From the NCBI GenBank assembly GCA_018881555.1, contig JACAXG010000091.1, positions 2,018,194 through 2,082,193 on the forward strand: a DNA stretch of 64,000 nucleotides, in the 5' to 3' direction. The position numbers were made by a program, and so were the translations under genes. Shown here in pieces: positions 1 through 12,180 of the stretch (positions are counted from its first letter, which is position 1; every line of letters starts with the position of its first letter). The DNA is from Amblyornis subalaris. Lineage: Eukaryota; Chordata; Aves; Passeriformes; Ptilonorhynchidae. A model generated the notes under the pieces. It saw only the letters and a list, made by a program, of their open reading frames with translations, did no database searches and had not been told where the DNA came from.

Positions 1-790
1 TGGTAGGAATGGCCCAGAATTAAAGGGAAAGGTGGGTTAATTGGTGGCATCAGTGTTTGAAAGAAGCTCGTGCTGGTGGCCAAGTGCATTCTAGCACAGC
101 TGTGTTGTTCCAGAATTTCACATGTAAAACCTTTTCCTAGTGGAGCTGGTCAAAAAGAGAGAAAGAGCTTGGGAATGGCACATCTAGAAAGGGTTGGAAG
201 CTTTTTAATAATTGAAAACAAAAAGTCATCATATGGAAATGTTTATAAACTTGAATGTGACAGTGTAACTCTTGTTATTTTTCCAGTATGTCTTGTGACA
301 CCGGGAAGTGGCCATTGTGCTCCCTGGTGGTGTGGGCACGTGGTGGCTGTGTCAGGCTGCATGCACATGTGGGAATCTGGCTGCCACAGGTCCTTCCAGT
401 TTTCCCTGTAGTCTGCTTCCTTCAAGTGCCAGTCTTTTGTGTGATGCTTTAATGGGTTTTCCTTGTATAAATGGATTCTTGTCCTGGGAACATGTGGAAC
501 TTTGGTCTGTTGTATATTTTTGTATTGTGCTGCAGATCTGAGCTGTAAAATGTCAGGTTTTCCACATTATTCTGCCAGAGGGGCGACCAGATTCATGGAA
601 TTATTTAAAAGAAGATATTTTTCTTTTAAAGCAGCTTTACAATTTTAACTGTTTGGAACTCCTGACAAGCAAAGAGCTCCTGTTTAAAGACTAGAGCTCT
701 TTGGGCCAGAATTTAGATGTGTACTAAACCCTTTAGTTTCCTTGGAAAGAAATAAAATCCCTCAGTTATCTTTGTGAAGTAGCCACTGCT
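1..790 (+). other. Probable 3'UTR tail of a plus-strand gene (ADPRS by synteny)
   Basis: No credible coding exon is visible. The stretch is AT-rich compared with the rest of the window, full of T-runs such as TTGTATATTTTTGTATT, and ends in a canonical AATAAA at 751-756 followed by a T/GT-rich segment. This looks like the end of a long 3'UTR on the plus strand. In human the gene beyond the 3' end of COL8A2 is ADPRS, which runs convergently with it, so its 3'UTR is the simplest guess. No coding residue is present to prove it, and AGO-type neighbours with long 3'UTRs are an alternative. Confidence 0.4.
751..756 (+). terminator. Poly(A) signal AATAAA, plus strand
   Basis: AATAAA is followed within 10-50 bases by T/GT-rich sequence (TTATCTTTGTGAAGT, then GTGTTTTC), as in a functional vertebrate cleavage site. 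It would end the plus-strand transcript entering from the left edge. Confidence 0.5.
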
Positions 791-1549
791 CCCGTGTTTT
801 CATTCAAGTCATGAGGCTGTGCTTCCTCAATGCCAAGAGGACCAGGAGTGGTTCTTGCTAACAGAGTGAGTTAACACTGGGCATTGCAGGGAGAGCCACT
901 GGAAAGGCCTCTTTTCCTTCTCAGCCTGTGGAAGGAGTTCAGGTGCTGGAATCCAGTCTGTGATCATGGTGAAGAGACCAGGGGATTTGCTGGGAGCCCC
1001 ATGAATGGCAGCAGGAGGATGGCTCGTTCTTTGGAATCAGCTTTTGAAGGTGCCTGCATGGCAGCTGGACTTCCCTGGAAATGTTTCACCTCTAATGTCT
1101 CCTCTGCCAGGTGAGGTCAGGCAGGTGAAAACACATTTTCTTCTCTTTGGGCTTTGAGCCTCTGAAGGTGCTTTGCAGGTGATTCACCAGTCCTGGGTGT
1201 TCTGACTCACTTGCGATGGAGGCTGGCTATGCACAAGGTGTGTGATGTAGGATAAAAAAGTCATGGGAAAAAAACACGCAGAAGGGAAGAGAATCCCTAA
1301 CACTTCCAACTTAAATTCCTCAAATTAATAATTGCCAGGCTGGAAGGGTCTGAGTTTCAATCTTTTTTAAAACTGCATCTTTGGAGACAGGCATCTTTTC
1401 CTTAATTACAAGAAACATGCAGTAACTTTTTGCATAAGGCTATTAATTAGTGAGGGAATCTGCTGGGAATGAGCAAGGAGATTTGAGGTGGAAATAGAGT
1501 GTAAGAGAACTGTGAAGGCACAGCAGGTCCCAGGACAAAGCACAGCTGA
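791..1549. other. Short intergenic spacer between convergent 3' ends
   Basis: No exon, repeat or RNA gene is recognised. It lies between the plus-strand AATAAA at 751 and the minus-strand AATAAA at 1571-1576, so it is the spacer between two convergent transcription units. Confidence 0.4.
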
Positions 1550-1570
1550 GCCCACCTTTATAGAATAAGT

Positions 1571-1576
1571 TTTATT
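1571..1576 (-). terminator. COL8A2: Distal poly(A) signal of COL8A2
   Basis: The minus strand reads CATCAATAAAACTT here. It is the first good signal that takes in the whole AT-rich 3'UTR-like block downstream of the COL8A2 stop, and is the likely main 3' end. Confidence 0.5.
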
Positions 1577-4037
1577 GATGTTTGTCAATACAATCAAGTA
1601 CTGCAGTTTTAGTTGTGAAGAGCAGGTCAGTTTTGGGTCACAAAGAGTGCATTTTAAACCAACTTTTACTAGGACAGTGCATGTAATAAGTATTTACAAA
1701 ACTAAAAACCTCTATATACTAGGTTAGAAATGAAGATACTAGAGGCAAATTTAAAAAAAATAGTAAGAATTTGTATATAAAAATGCACATTGTAATGCAG
1801 TTTTCAGCATTAAAAATAGACATACCTCATCCAACCCAACCTTTTTTATTCTTGTGATTGAAACCAAAATCCCACGCGCTCACACACACGACAGAAAATA
1901 ATCCTTTCTGCTGGCGAATATGTACTCAGTATTCCAGAAAAAAAATCTTTCTGGAGAGTGAACAGCCTCCCTCATCCTGTGCATCGTTTTTTTAGCCTAA
2001 CTATGTGCGTGTAATATCTTTGCTTTCCATTAGTGTGTAAATGTAAGAGGTTAAATAGCTGCGAGGGGTGATTATGGGTTCGCTCTGCACATGAAGGGAA
2101 AGTGGAATGGCAAAACAGTATCTACAGCACAAACTTGATCTGGGGGTGGTTACAGTGAGGAGTTTGGTCGTTGCTTTTTGCCAGCTCGAACAAGAAGTTT
2201 GGAATGAAACGGAACAAGAAGAGGTGGGGNGTAGGTTAGGCACAGTATAAATAAGTCGCTTTGCGGAGCAGCTCCCCCCAGGTGTGGCAGCTCCTGGCCC
2301 TGCGTGGGTTGTGTGCAGTGGAGCTGGACCAGCTCAAATCCCTCTGTTCTCCACAGGAAAGGAGACAGGTCCCCTCCCAGCACCCTCCCCTACCAAACCT
2401 GGGCTTGGAAAAAGCTGCTGAACTTTCACTTTTAATTTTAGGGACTTTTCTCTGTATGGCTCCTGTTCCTGCTGAGAAATGCTCCTGTTCCTGCTGGGAA
2501 ATAACCTGCTACAATCATAACCCAAATGGTCCTGACCCTGCCCTGCCCCCACCTGAGGAGTTAAAAACATCCAGTGGGATCAGACACTTTCAGCTTGAGG
2601 AGTTTCATCTCTGCATGAAACTTGCAGCTTTAAGGAGAGAAAATCCCAGGAAGAAGATCCCAGGGAGGGGTCACACAGCCCCAACAGGCAGTGCCTGGAG
2701 CACTGGCCTTCCAACTGCAAATTTCCTTGTGTTTCTTGATTTCAGGGATAGGTGAGTTTTTAAAAGGAAGGCCTGAATGGCAAAAGGCAGAAACACAGGA
2801 CAGGCTTGAGGAGAAAACAAACAAACAAAACAAATAGGAAAAGAAAAGTTGTTTAAATATCTTGTAGAGTCCATCTGGAGAACAAGCCCAGTCCCAGTCT
2901 CGCTATGTTTCTTTGGCCATTGAATAGGCTTTAGGAAAATGCAAAGGTCAGAGGTGCTCAGCTGGTGACCAAATTGTTGCTTTTTCTCAGGGATGTGCCT
3001 TTGCAGAGGGACATGCAGTGGGATATGCACATGGATTGACTTCAGCAGCATGCTCTTAGCCTGGGATGAGCAGCATCTCTGTCCTGGGAGTGGCAGTGGC
3101 TGTCCTNTGAGAAAACCTGCAGAACCACAGGTTCCATGTGGGCAGTGCCGTCATGCCTGGCCCAGAGCCCTGCAGCTCATACTCNGGTCAGTAACGCTCC
3201 AAGCATTAGTGAGACAAAGTGGTAACAACAGACAAATGNTGATTTTTTTAACCTAAGTCACAGAGTGGTGCCGGGGCTGGTGCCCTGTCACAGGTACATA
3301 TTGCACTACACTTGTAAGTAACGTTGTTAAATGGATAATAGCACCGTGGTGAAATCACTGCATGGAAAGTTAGAACCAGCACTATTTTTTCTTAATTCCA
3401 AGATCCCCGGAGAAAAGGGGGACACCAATGCAAGAGTTCACACATCCCAAAATAGTGAGACAGGAAAAGCAAGTTGTCCATCAGTGGCACTTCCTTGTAT
3501 CACACCAGCTGGCAACACTGTGAGCTGGGCTCGCAGTGCCATCGCTGTGTGGGCAGAAATGCTCCTGAGCAAGTCTTTGGGCTGAAGAGACAGATGGGAC
3601 AGGACCAGCCCCTGGACTTCCCAGCAGGAGAAAGGAGAGAGAGGATCGTTGTTCATCACAGGGGTCCCAGCTTCCCTCACTGCCTTTGGAACAGGCCGTG
3701 GCATCCTCCCAGGTACCAGTGCCTGGATGGTTTTATTCCTAAAGGTGCTGGGGGGGAGGGTTAAAAATAATATTTACTTCTTGGAAGAAGGTGCTTATGC
3801 AAAGTGTTCCACGTTTTAGGTTTATAAATCCAACCACACTGAATCCGGAGTGAATCGGAGAGACTGCCCCAAAGCACAGTCTGGAAAAGCAGGCGTCAGC
3901 AAGCCTGGAACTCGGGCATCTGATGGTTGGGAAGGAAATTTCTCAATCCAGCGTGGATCCCTGCTGCTGTATGGGTTTGTGTAAGTGCCTGGGACCCTGC
4001 ATAGTTTACCAAACACACCAGCCATGACACAGCTGGA

Positions 4038-4043
4038 TTTATT
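4038..4043 (-). terminator. COL8A2: Candidate proximal poly(A) signal of COL8A2
   Basis: The minus strand reads GATAAATAAATCC, which contains AATAAA, about 420 bases after the stop codon. It could support a short-3'UTR transcript. The motif alone does not show use. Confidence 0.25.
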
Positions 4044-4461
4044 TATCTAGCATTCCAAATGGGAAACAAGGGCACTTGGTACAGACCAGGAGGGTCTGAT
4101 CTTCCAGCTGACCCTCTCTGGATCACAGAGCCAGATCCTTGCCATCCCAAGGGTGTTCCTGTGTTTGATGTCCAGTCACTGGGGTAAAATTTATTCCAAA
4201 TATGCTTTGCTGAGGAAGTCGCTCCACTCCCTCCCTTCTCCCTCCCCCAAAAAAAGAAAGATAAATGGATAGATGTCTCCTTCCCGATTACCCTCTTGAC
4301 TCATGGATCAAACAGGGTGAAGCAAGGTCCCATGACAACGGCTTGCGCGTTCTTCCCAGTGATTTTTCTTTTTTGTATTAATTTTAAAACACTTTTTTAT
4401 CAAAAAAAAAAAAAGACAGTTTATGGCTAAAGTGGGTGAAAAGGAAGTGTGGCAACAGCCG

Positions 4462-7400
4462 TTATGTGGGGCAGAGCAGGAACCCGGAGAAGGAGGAGTG
4501 GATGTATTCCGTGGAGTACAGCCCGTTGGCCTGGTCTGAGGGCATTTGTACCCAGACCTGGTCGTTCTCCTTGAGTTCAAGCACGGCACTGCCCGAGGCC
4601 TGGTCCAGNTACCCCTTTTTGTACTCGTCGTAGGTGTAGGTGGCTGGCACGTTGTTCTTATACAGGGCCACCCAAACATTGGTCCCTTTGACGTGCACGT
4701 GGTAGGCAAAGTAGTAGATTCCGGATACGGGGCAGGTGAAGATCCCAGTGACCGGGTTGTAGCCGTTGTGCCCATTATATAAGGTCCGGTCAAACTTGAC
4801 GGGCATGCCAGATGCAGGGAAGGGGGAGGTGAGGATGGCGGTGAAGGCCGGCGCGATGCGGGCAGCGAGCTCTCCTCGGCCGTACTGCGGCTTGCCCGGC
4901 TTCCCGTTGCCCAGCACGGCCCCCTCCACGCCACCGTCCGGCAGATGCAGCCCCGCNATGCCCGTCTCGTCCAGCACTCCTGGCGCTCCTGGTGGCCCGG
5001 GTGGTCCCGGTGGGCCTGGTGGCCCNTTCAGCCCCGGTGTTCCTGGCATTCCCGGGGGGCCAATGGGTCCAGCCATGCCAGGCTCACCAGTCTTNCCCTC
5101 GCCAGGAACGCCAGGGAGCCCAGGCTCGCCTTTCAGCCCTGGTAACCCCTGAGGCCCCATGGGACCAGCAGGTCCTTGCAATCCTGGGATGCCAGAGGGG
5201 CCTCTCAGCCCCGGCTGCCCTGGGATCCCACCGTCCCCTTTGGGCCCGGGGCCGCCGGTTAATCCAGGCACCCCTGGGAGGCCAATGAACCCCGGTTCTC
5301 CTTTGGGGCCCATTGGGCCGGGGGGTCCCAGCGACCCTGGCAGGCCCCTTTCTCCAGGCACCCCTGGTTTCCCCGCGAAGCCATTCGGGCCCTGGTCGCC
5401 GCGTATCCCCGGCATTCCCGGGGGCCCGCTTGGCCCTACATCCCCCTTGGAGCCGGGCAGCCCGTGTTTGCCCGGCAGCCCCATGGACCCTGGTGGGCCT
5501 GGCGGGCCAATGATGCCNGCAGGGCCCGGCTCACCCGGCTCCCCATCAATGCCGGGTTCCCCCTTATCGCCAATGGCTCCCTGCGCCCCGGGCTGCCCGC
5601 GGTCTCCTTTCAGGCCAGGCAAGCCTGGCTTCCCATAGCCTGTGGGGCCTGGCAGGCCAGGGAGGCCGCGGATCCCAGGCTCTCCCTTTGGTCCCATGGG
5701 GCCCTGTATCCCCGGCACCCCTGCAGCGCCCGGGACTCCAATCCCATCAATCCCGGGGGGCCCCCGCGGCCCCACAGGGCCAGGCTCCCCGGTGACACCC
5801 GGCCCACCCGGGGGGCCCATGTCACCCTTGTCCCCCGGCGCGCCTGGCAGCCCATTGAGGCCGGGCTTCCCAATGCCAGCAGGCCCGGGGGGCCCCGCGG
5901 GGCCAGGAGGACCCCCGTTCCCCCGGGGCCCCGGTAACCCTGGCTTCCCCACNCCGTTTTCACCCTTCATTCCTCGTTCTCCGCGAGGACCTGGCTCTCC
6001 TTTCGGGCCAGGTTCACCTCGAAACCCAGGCAGGCCAGGGCCGCCCTGGGGACCCGGCTTCCCGTTGACAGAGAGGCCAGCTGGCCCGGGCAGCCCTGGT
6101 GGGCCAGGAAGTCCCCTCGGCCCTTGCTCCCCTCGCATGCCAGGCTCGCCCTTGGCTCCGGGCATCCCTTTCATACCCGCCTTTCCAGGGAGTCCTGGGA
6201 TGCCAGGTTTCCCAATGCCCGAGAAGCCAGGGGGTCCGGCGGGCCCAGGCTGCCCATGCATTCCCGGCTTCCCCGTGCCTGGCTTTCCTGGGTAACCGGG
6301 GGGCCCGGGGGGTCCACGCGGGCCGGGCTTCCCTGGCGGTCCTGGCTCCCCTTTGAGGTCCATGGGCAGCAGTGGTGGCATGTCTGTGGAGAGAGGAGAC
6401 ACAGAGTGTCAGTGGAGCTGGCGGTGGGCAAGGAGCGCGCCGGTGCAGGATGTCCTGGGGATGTTGGAGCTTACTTGCGGCCAGGGCTGGGCTCGCAGGG
6501 GGACCCTTCCATTTAAACATGGCCACAGCAGCTTCCTGGGCCCCCACACTGGCAGGGCTGTCCTGAGGCAAGGCCTTGACCAGAGCCCAGGGTTCTCATT
6601 CCAGGCTTACATCCCTCCATGATGTCAGGTGACACCATGGGAGGTGCCAGCGCTTGCTGTCGGCTCTGGCAGGCTGTTTTGTGATGAGTTACTGCAGCGT
6701 GTTTTTGGAGCTGGATTCAAACCTCCTGCTGCCTCACTTCCCAGCGGCCTCGAAAGCACCGTGGGATTCAGTCACTCCTGCCTGGGCTCAGCTGAGAGGA
6801 TGGCGACAGAGCGAGCCAAGACTGAGGATAATCCCTCACCCCATCCCGCGAGTCCAGGGCCTTGGGAGACCTTTAATCCTTTTGGATTAGAAAGAAAACT
6901 CTTGGACGTGTACAAGAGGCCAAGGAGGCGATGGGTGTATGGGTTAGGCCATGCCCCCAGTGCTCACTGGCGCAACTCCCGTGTCCAGCAAGGCAGAGAA
7001 AAACCTAAAAGGAAAAAAGCTCTGGGGATGGAGGAGAAGCCAAGAGCTGGGAGGGAAATGCAGCCTCAGCTCTGTCCAAATGAGTCAGCCCAGCTGGGAA
7101 TAGGCCGCAACCACTTGACATTTCAAGAATTTATTGAGGTCTTTTGCAAACGGATATAAGAAAGAAACTAATGGGCTGAGAGACTCCAAAGGCGAGGAGA
7201 GGCAGATGAGATGCCCACCACAGCTCGGCATGGAAAGCACAGACGTGAGCATAAATAACTCCTCGAGGCTGTCCCAGGCAGGGTGTCACCTCCCACGTGA
7301 CACTGGGAATGGGTGAGAAAGAATAAATCTGACAAACTCTTTTTTGGGCAGTTTGAAATGAAGGAAATACTCGACAGTCGCATGTACACAGGGCGATGAC

Positions 7401-10400
7401 AAGAAATGCAAAAGGCAGAGGAAAGGGTTGTGACATCTTGGGTGAATTTTAACCAAATCTGCCCAAGGTAGATCATTCCAGTTGGGAAGAGAACTGTGTG
7501 GACAAGTTCCCGGGATGGGAATGGATCCTGCCTGGGATGGGAGCAGGACACAAGGCTGCATGCCCCAGTCCCCAAGGTCTGCTGGTCTGGTCCCCTCAGC
7601 GAGCCAAGCCGGGCCTTGGGAGCACAGACACCCTTAGCGCCAGGATCCGCCAGCACAGAGATTTCCTCAGTCAACGGGAAAAGCTTAGGGGAGATTTGAG
7701 ACACGTGAAAAGAATAACTGTGGCAGCAGCAGGCACCGCTCCCAGAGCATCGGAGGTGACTTTGCCTACCCTAAGCACAGCAATTAGCTCTGGCCCTTCC
7801 CAGCCTGGTGCCGCTGTGTTTTCCTTTGGGTAATGGAAACATTTTTAGAGCTTATCTATAAATCAAAGCTTGGCCCACGTCCTCAGCTGCAGCCGCGGTC
7901 ACTTGGCTCTCTTGATGAAGGAAATACTTGTTTGTCATGACACTGCCACTGGATTTCTGCAAACTCCTGCTCCTCACCCCAGAAAATGGTGTGGAAAAGA
8001 GGGCAAGGGAGCTGTGCAGTGCTGCACTATTTCTGGGGTTTGTATTCTGGAAAAAAATTTCTCCAGAAAATGATTTCAATGTGTTTTCTTCCCCCACTTT
8101 TTCTTTTTAATTTTTTTTTTTCTTGCAATGATTTGAAAAGAATTAGTTTTCTAGGTCATTTTGTATGGAATCAGAACAAGGATCTACAGCTGAGCCCACG
8201 AAGGAAGGAAAAAGCACACACACACTCTCTCACACAAGGCAGCAGAGAGAAACGCCAGGCAGGAGCTGCCAGCTTGCAGGCGGCCAAAAAAGCAGACGGG
8301 AAAACCAAACCGGGGCCGTCAGCAGAGAGAAACTGGGACACTGCAGCCCCGCTGGTGTCCGATTTCAAAGCCCATGTCTTACCACAGACACATGTCTCGG
8401 AGCTCTGCGCTTCGCAGCAGCAGTGTGGGGTTCTGTGTTCCCCTCGAAGCATGAGCAGAGCTGCCGTGAATGTTAACGTGGAGCCAGCTGGGACAGCGGG
8501 AAGGGGACAGGGCAGGAATGGCTCCTGCGAGCTCCACCTGGGCACAGCGGAGCGTTCCACCTCCCGAGGAGCATGGACACGGCCAGGTGGGTGCTGCAGC
8601 CCCTCTGGAGCTGTGTTCATCCCAGTAAGGACCCCTCGTGCCTGGAGGAGGGACCCAGGACCACAGACCGGCCGGCAGAGGAACAATCTAGCAGGATGGG
8701 AAGTGGTTCCCAGCCACAAGCAGCCAGCAGTGGGTCTGGCCAGCACGGCCAGATGACACTGCAGGAAGGAGAGGTTGGCTGCTCCGTGGCGGAGCCCGGC
8801 CGAGCTCGTTCCAGAGCTGCTGCCAAGCCCTGTCTCGTGAGAGACTTTCACAGGCTCACAGGGATGTCGCGTGGGATCGGTGTTTTAGCACCTCTCATCC
8901 CATCTCCCCCAGCAGCGGGTGCCCCGGCACAGCACTCACCCATGGGTTTACCTGGCTGCAGAACCACGGACATGGTTTAAATTAAGCCAAAATAAACCCC
9001 AATGTGCAAATATCTGCTTCAGTGTTCTGAGCATTTCAGCGTTTAACAGCATTTCCTCCCCTGAGCTTCCTCTGTGCCTGGGGCAGCTGTTTTTGGGTTG
9101 GAAAAGGTGTCTGGCACCCTGAGGAAACCTGTCCCTCACCAGGTGGCACCTGGAGGCAGGAGGGAGCCCCCCGCCCCCCAGCCGGGAGTCCCAGCCCCGG
9201 GGCCAGGCTGGGGCAGCCCGGGGGGCCCCACACAGCTCCCACCGGGTCGGGGTAACTCGCAGGGGCACGGCACAGCCCTGCGCCGTCGCGGCGAGTCAGC
9301 TGAGCTCCCCGAGCAGGGCAGAAGGCCAGCAGGGATTTTCCTTGCCAAATTAGAGGTTAAGCAGAGATGGGAGCTCGGTGGGATCCAGGAGGCACCGGCT
9401 TCCCCAGCTGCCTCTGTGCGACCCCGCAGCTGGTGGCTCGGGCTGCAGCTGTCCCTGAGTCCCCCTCTCCTGTCCCCCACCTGTCCTCTCCCAAGGGTTT
9501 TAGAGGAGTCATGTCCAGGGAACTCCCGTGCTCTGCCCTGCCTCAGTGTCNCCTCTGTGCCTGGTCTAACCTGGCAGAGCTTGTCCAAACCCTTCCTTGT
9601 CCCAGCCTGGCACACTGGTCTTCCCACAANAGGCAGCATTGCTCAGAGACAGCGCAAGCTGCTCCCATGCATAGGAAGAAGGGAAAAAAAGANGGGAAAA
9701 CAGCAGGGAGAGNTTTGAATCCAGTCCCACCAGCAGCTGAAGTGTTCCTGTGCTACGCTGGAAGGTTTTGGCTCTGGCTGGGATTCAGGGAGCAGCTTTA
9801 CAACAGCTGGGAAGGGGGCAGGGAGGGGGGGCTCGTAGCACACTTCGGCTCCAGGTTTTGCTGTGTGTTTTCTGACACATGTGCTGAGCTGAACTCCTGA
9901 TAAGCCATTCAGTCCCACAGTAAATCAGCCACTGGCGGCCCAGCCTTCTCCAGTTTCTCCTCCCAGAGCCAAGACTTCAGCTCCTGGGAGGGTCTGGGTC
10001 TGTGAGAACCCGTGGGGAGGCTCCAGCAGCTCTTCCCAAGGGCCAAGCACCGACCTGGCAGGCTCAGCGCTGCCCCATCCTGTGGTGGTGCCAGGACTGG
10101 GGCGGGTGCAGGCAGGAGATAGGTGCAGGCAGGGCAGCCAAAGGCAGGGCTTACAGAAGGCTGTGAGTGCCGGAGCCCCATCTATGCAGAGCGATGACCC
10201 TGGTGCCTCAGCCCCTCTGGGTGCACGTCACTCAGTGGGGAGTGATTTAACATGTGTGGAGTTTCTGGTCGCTGCTCTCCGAGGGAGGAAATGTCTCTCT
10301 CCTGCTCTTCCCTTGCCAGGCTGGGTCTCAGCTCCAGCCTTGGCACTCTTTCCTTTCCCAGCTGGTGCAAAACGCAGACAGGGAAACGGAATAGGTGGAG

Positions 10401-11027
10401 GAGTGGAAAAAGCCTTGCCGGAACGGCTCAGGTTTAACAGCAGGCAGAGGCAGAGACGGCGAGTGCTGGGGCTCCTGCGCCTCACAGCTGCTGGGGACAG
10501 GCAGGAGGGTGGGAGCCAGAGGCTGGAGGGTCCCCTGCATCTCCCGACTCCCAGAATGAGGGGCCCACAGGTGCCCCCCCAGCCCCAGCAAAGAGTTCCA
10601 CTCCCCCACTGAGCCTCTCCCTGTGTCCNTCCTGTCTTTTTGCTCTGGATTAGAGACCCAAATGGTCCCTCCATGTTTGGCCAAAAGTTTTGGACAGCAG
10701 CACCCTCAGCCANGCCAGGTGGCTCCCAGGAGCTCTGACCCCGAGGGTAGAGGGTGACAAGTGCCCTGTGGCTACGAGGTGCCACAGCCCCTTCCCGCCA
10801 TGCCAGCAGCTGTCCCATGTCACCCCACGGCCCCGCAGAGCGCATCCCTTACCCAGGTACTGCCCTTTGCCTTCACGGAACGGGGGTCCCAGGGGTCCCT
10901 TCACCATGGGCTGCATGTACTTGACTTGAGCGTAGCCCCCCACGCCGCCTCCTGCAGCTGAGCGAGGGCCGACCACCATCACCATCNTCACCATCATCAC
11001 CAGCAGCACCACGGTGTCCGGCAGCAT
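4462..11027 (-). CDS. COL8A2: Collagen alpha-2(VIII) chain (two coding exons)
   Basis: The coding sequence joins exon 10853-11027 (ATG at 11027-11025, donor GTAAGG) to exon 4462-6383 (acceptor CTCTCCACAG, stop at 4464-4462). The split codon restores Gln-Tyr-Leu-Asp-Met, matching the human junction in pattern. The product has 698 residues, against 703 in human as I recall. Order: signal peptide (about 1-25), NC2 region with the conserved [16 protein letters not shown] (about 42-58), a Gly-X-Y triple helix (about 70-527) with the short imperfections typical of type VIII, and a C-terminal C1q/NC1 trimerisation domain (about 565-698) ending in GFLLCPT. Type VIII is a secreted short-chain network collagen of basement membranes, notably Descemet's membrane and vessel walls; alpha-2 assembles with itself or COL8A1. 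Putting nearly all of the protein in one exon is typical of COL8/COL10. Six single Ns in the large exon all fall on third codon positions. Identification is very secure. Confidence 0.98.
6384..10852 (-). other. COL8A2: COL8A2 intron between the two coding exons
   Basis: About 4.5 kb bounded by a GTAAGG donor and a CTCTCCACAG acceptor (minus strand). I see no further exon, CR1 copy or RNA gene. It holds a plus-strand T-run (about 8099-8125) and ordinary GC-rich unique-looking sequence. Open frames here are short and unrecognised. Confidence 0.7.
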
Positions 11028-11043
11028 CCTGCTCCCACGGTTC
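10853..11043 (-). CDS. COL8A2: COL8A2 first coding exon (signal peptide, NC2)
   Basis: On the minus strand an acceptor (TTGTCTGCAG) is followed by 16 bases of 5'UTR, the ATG at 11027-11025, 58 codons, and one base before GTAAGG. The signal-peptide core is encoded by a run of ATG/GTG triplets (10978-11005), giving a Met/Val-rich hydrophobic segment where human has leucines. An N at 10987 lies in the second position of one of these codons. The 16-base leader shows that at least one non-coding exon lies further upstream. Confidence 0.93.
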
Positions 11044-11243
11044 CTGCAGACAAACCAACAGTGAGACTGGGTATGCACAGACCCCCTCAGACCCCCCGAC
11101 CCTGCGAGGACCAGCTGGGCACCTGGGAAGGATCCCAGTGGGAGCAGGACTCGCTCAAATTTGCTTTTTTGTGCATCAGAACATCCTGAACATGTCAGCC
11201 TTCCTGACACGCTGCAGCTGGGAGGTGCACAGTAAACACAGTT

Positions 11244-11503
11244 TATAGAATCATAGAATAGAATCCCAGAATCACCGAGGTTGGAAAAGACCTCCAAGAC
11301 CATTGAGTCCAACCTGTCCAGACTGATCCCCACCTTGTCACCCAGACCAGAGCACTGAGTGCCACATCCAGTCGTTTCTTGGACACCACCAGGGATGGGG
11401 ACTCCACCATCTCCCTGGGCAGCCCCTTCCAATGCCTGNCAACCCTTTCCATGCAGAAGTTCTTCCTGATGTCCAACCTGAACCTCCCCTGGCACANCTT
11501 GAG
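11244..11503 (-). mobile_element. CR1 LINE 3' fragment, minus orientation
   Basis: The plus strand opens with TAGAATCATAGAATAG and continues with GGTTGGAAAAGACCTCCAAG, GTCCAACCTGTCC, then GGCAGCCCCTTCCAATGCCTG and TTCTTCCTGATGTCCAACCTGAACCTCCCC (given here in shorter pieces). This is the reverse complement of the avian CR1 3' end. It is truncated and non-coding, as is usual for CR1. Confidence 0.93.
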
Positions 11504-11999
11504 GTTACAGAGTAACCAACCACGGATGCCCAGCAGAGTCTTACAGAAGCTGCCCNGAGTATCTGTGGTTATTCCCACATTCCTTTTATATTTTTAACAT
11601 ATATAAGAGGGGAAAAAAAGGCAGATGAAACCCACAGCCCACCGAACCCAGGGTTGCTGTCATATCCTTCAAATGAGCAGGGGTCTCCTCTCACAAAAGC
11701 CATGGCCACTGTGGCTGTGGCTGCTGTGGGAGGCTCAGGCTGCCACCGCCAAGCCCTGCCTGCCCTGGGGGCAGCCGGTGGGTGCTGAGGCTCCCAAATG
11801 GGTGCTGAATTTCCCGAGTGGATGCTGGACCAAACCTATGATGTGGGAGCCGGAGACTTGCCGCATTTGTGGCTCAACTGCGGCGCTTCGCGGGCAGTGC
11901 CGGGAGCTCGCGCAGAGGGCGAGGGATGGGACATGGGAGCAGCAGCCTCAGCCTTAAGTGCCTGTTTATTTAAAATAAACCCCCTCTATAAATACTCTC

Positions 12000-12180
12000 T
12001 TCCTCCAACAACTCTCCCTGTCGGCTCCACGTGCGAAGCTGCAAACAGATTGATTTGCAAAGAACATTTATTTTCGGAAGCTTAAACAACACGTGACGCC
12101 AAAGAGCTTTTTGCTGCTTTTCCTCCTTCTCGCAATAATTGACCCGTGGTGGTTATTAATGAGAATTAAGCTCCTGGCCT
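12000..12180. promoter_or_regulatory. AT-rich island, candidate conserved non-coding element
   Basis: A drop in GC within a GC-rich intron, with dense homeodomain-like TTAAT/ATTAA motifs (for example TTATTAATGAGAATTAA) and an ACACGTGAC E-box near 12092. It is neither repeat-like nor coding. Function is inference; alignment to other birds is needed to show constraint. Confidence 0.25.

Larger units (their letters stand above)
1550..4461 (-). other. COL8A2: COL8A2 3'UTR
   Basis: This directly follows the COL8A2 stop codon on the minus strand. It is AT-richer than the flanking DNA, has no coding exon, and ends at a minus-strand AATAAA (plus-strand TTTATT at 1571-1576). That gives a 3'UTR of about 2.9 kb. 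A second AATAAA at 4038-4043 (minus strand) could give a short form with about 430 bases of UTR. An oligo-A/T tract lies near 4402-4414. Confidence 0.7.

Noticed and set aside
2261..2755. 164-residue plus-strand frame within the COL8A2 3'UTR
   Set aside because: No recognisable domain, no splice context, and it is antisense to a well-supported 3'UTR.
5642..6295. Long plus-strand Pro/Gly-rich frames antisense to COL8A2 that look collagen-like
   Set aside because: The reverse complement of Gly-Pro-X codons (GGN CCN) is itself rich in Gly and Pro codons and lacks stops, so these mirror the real minus-strand collagen exon.
5000..6383. Periodic G/C-rich pattern that could suggest a CRISPR or tandem array
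   Set aside because: The period is the 9-base Gly-X-Y coding pattern of a collagen helix with no constant repeat or spacers.
7986..8851. 226-256-residue frames on both strands in COL8A2 intron 2
   Set aside because: Overlapping frames on opposite strands, composition like the surrounding intron, and no family resemblance.
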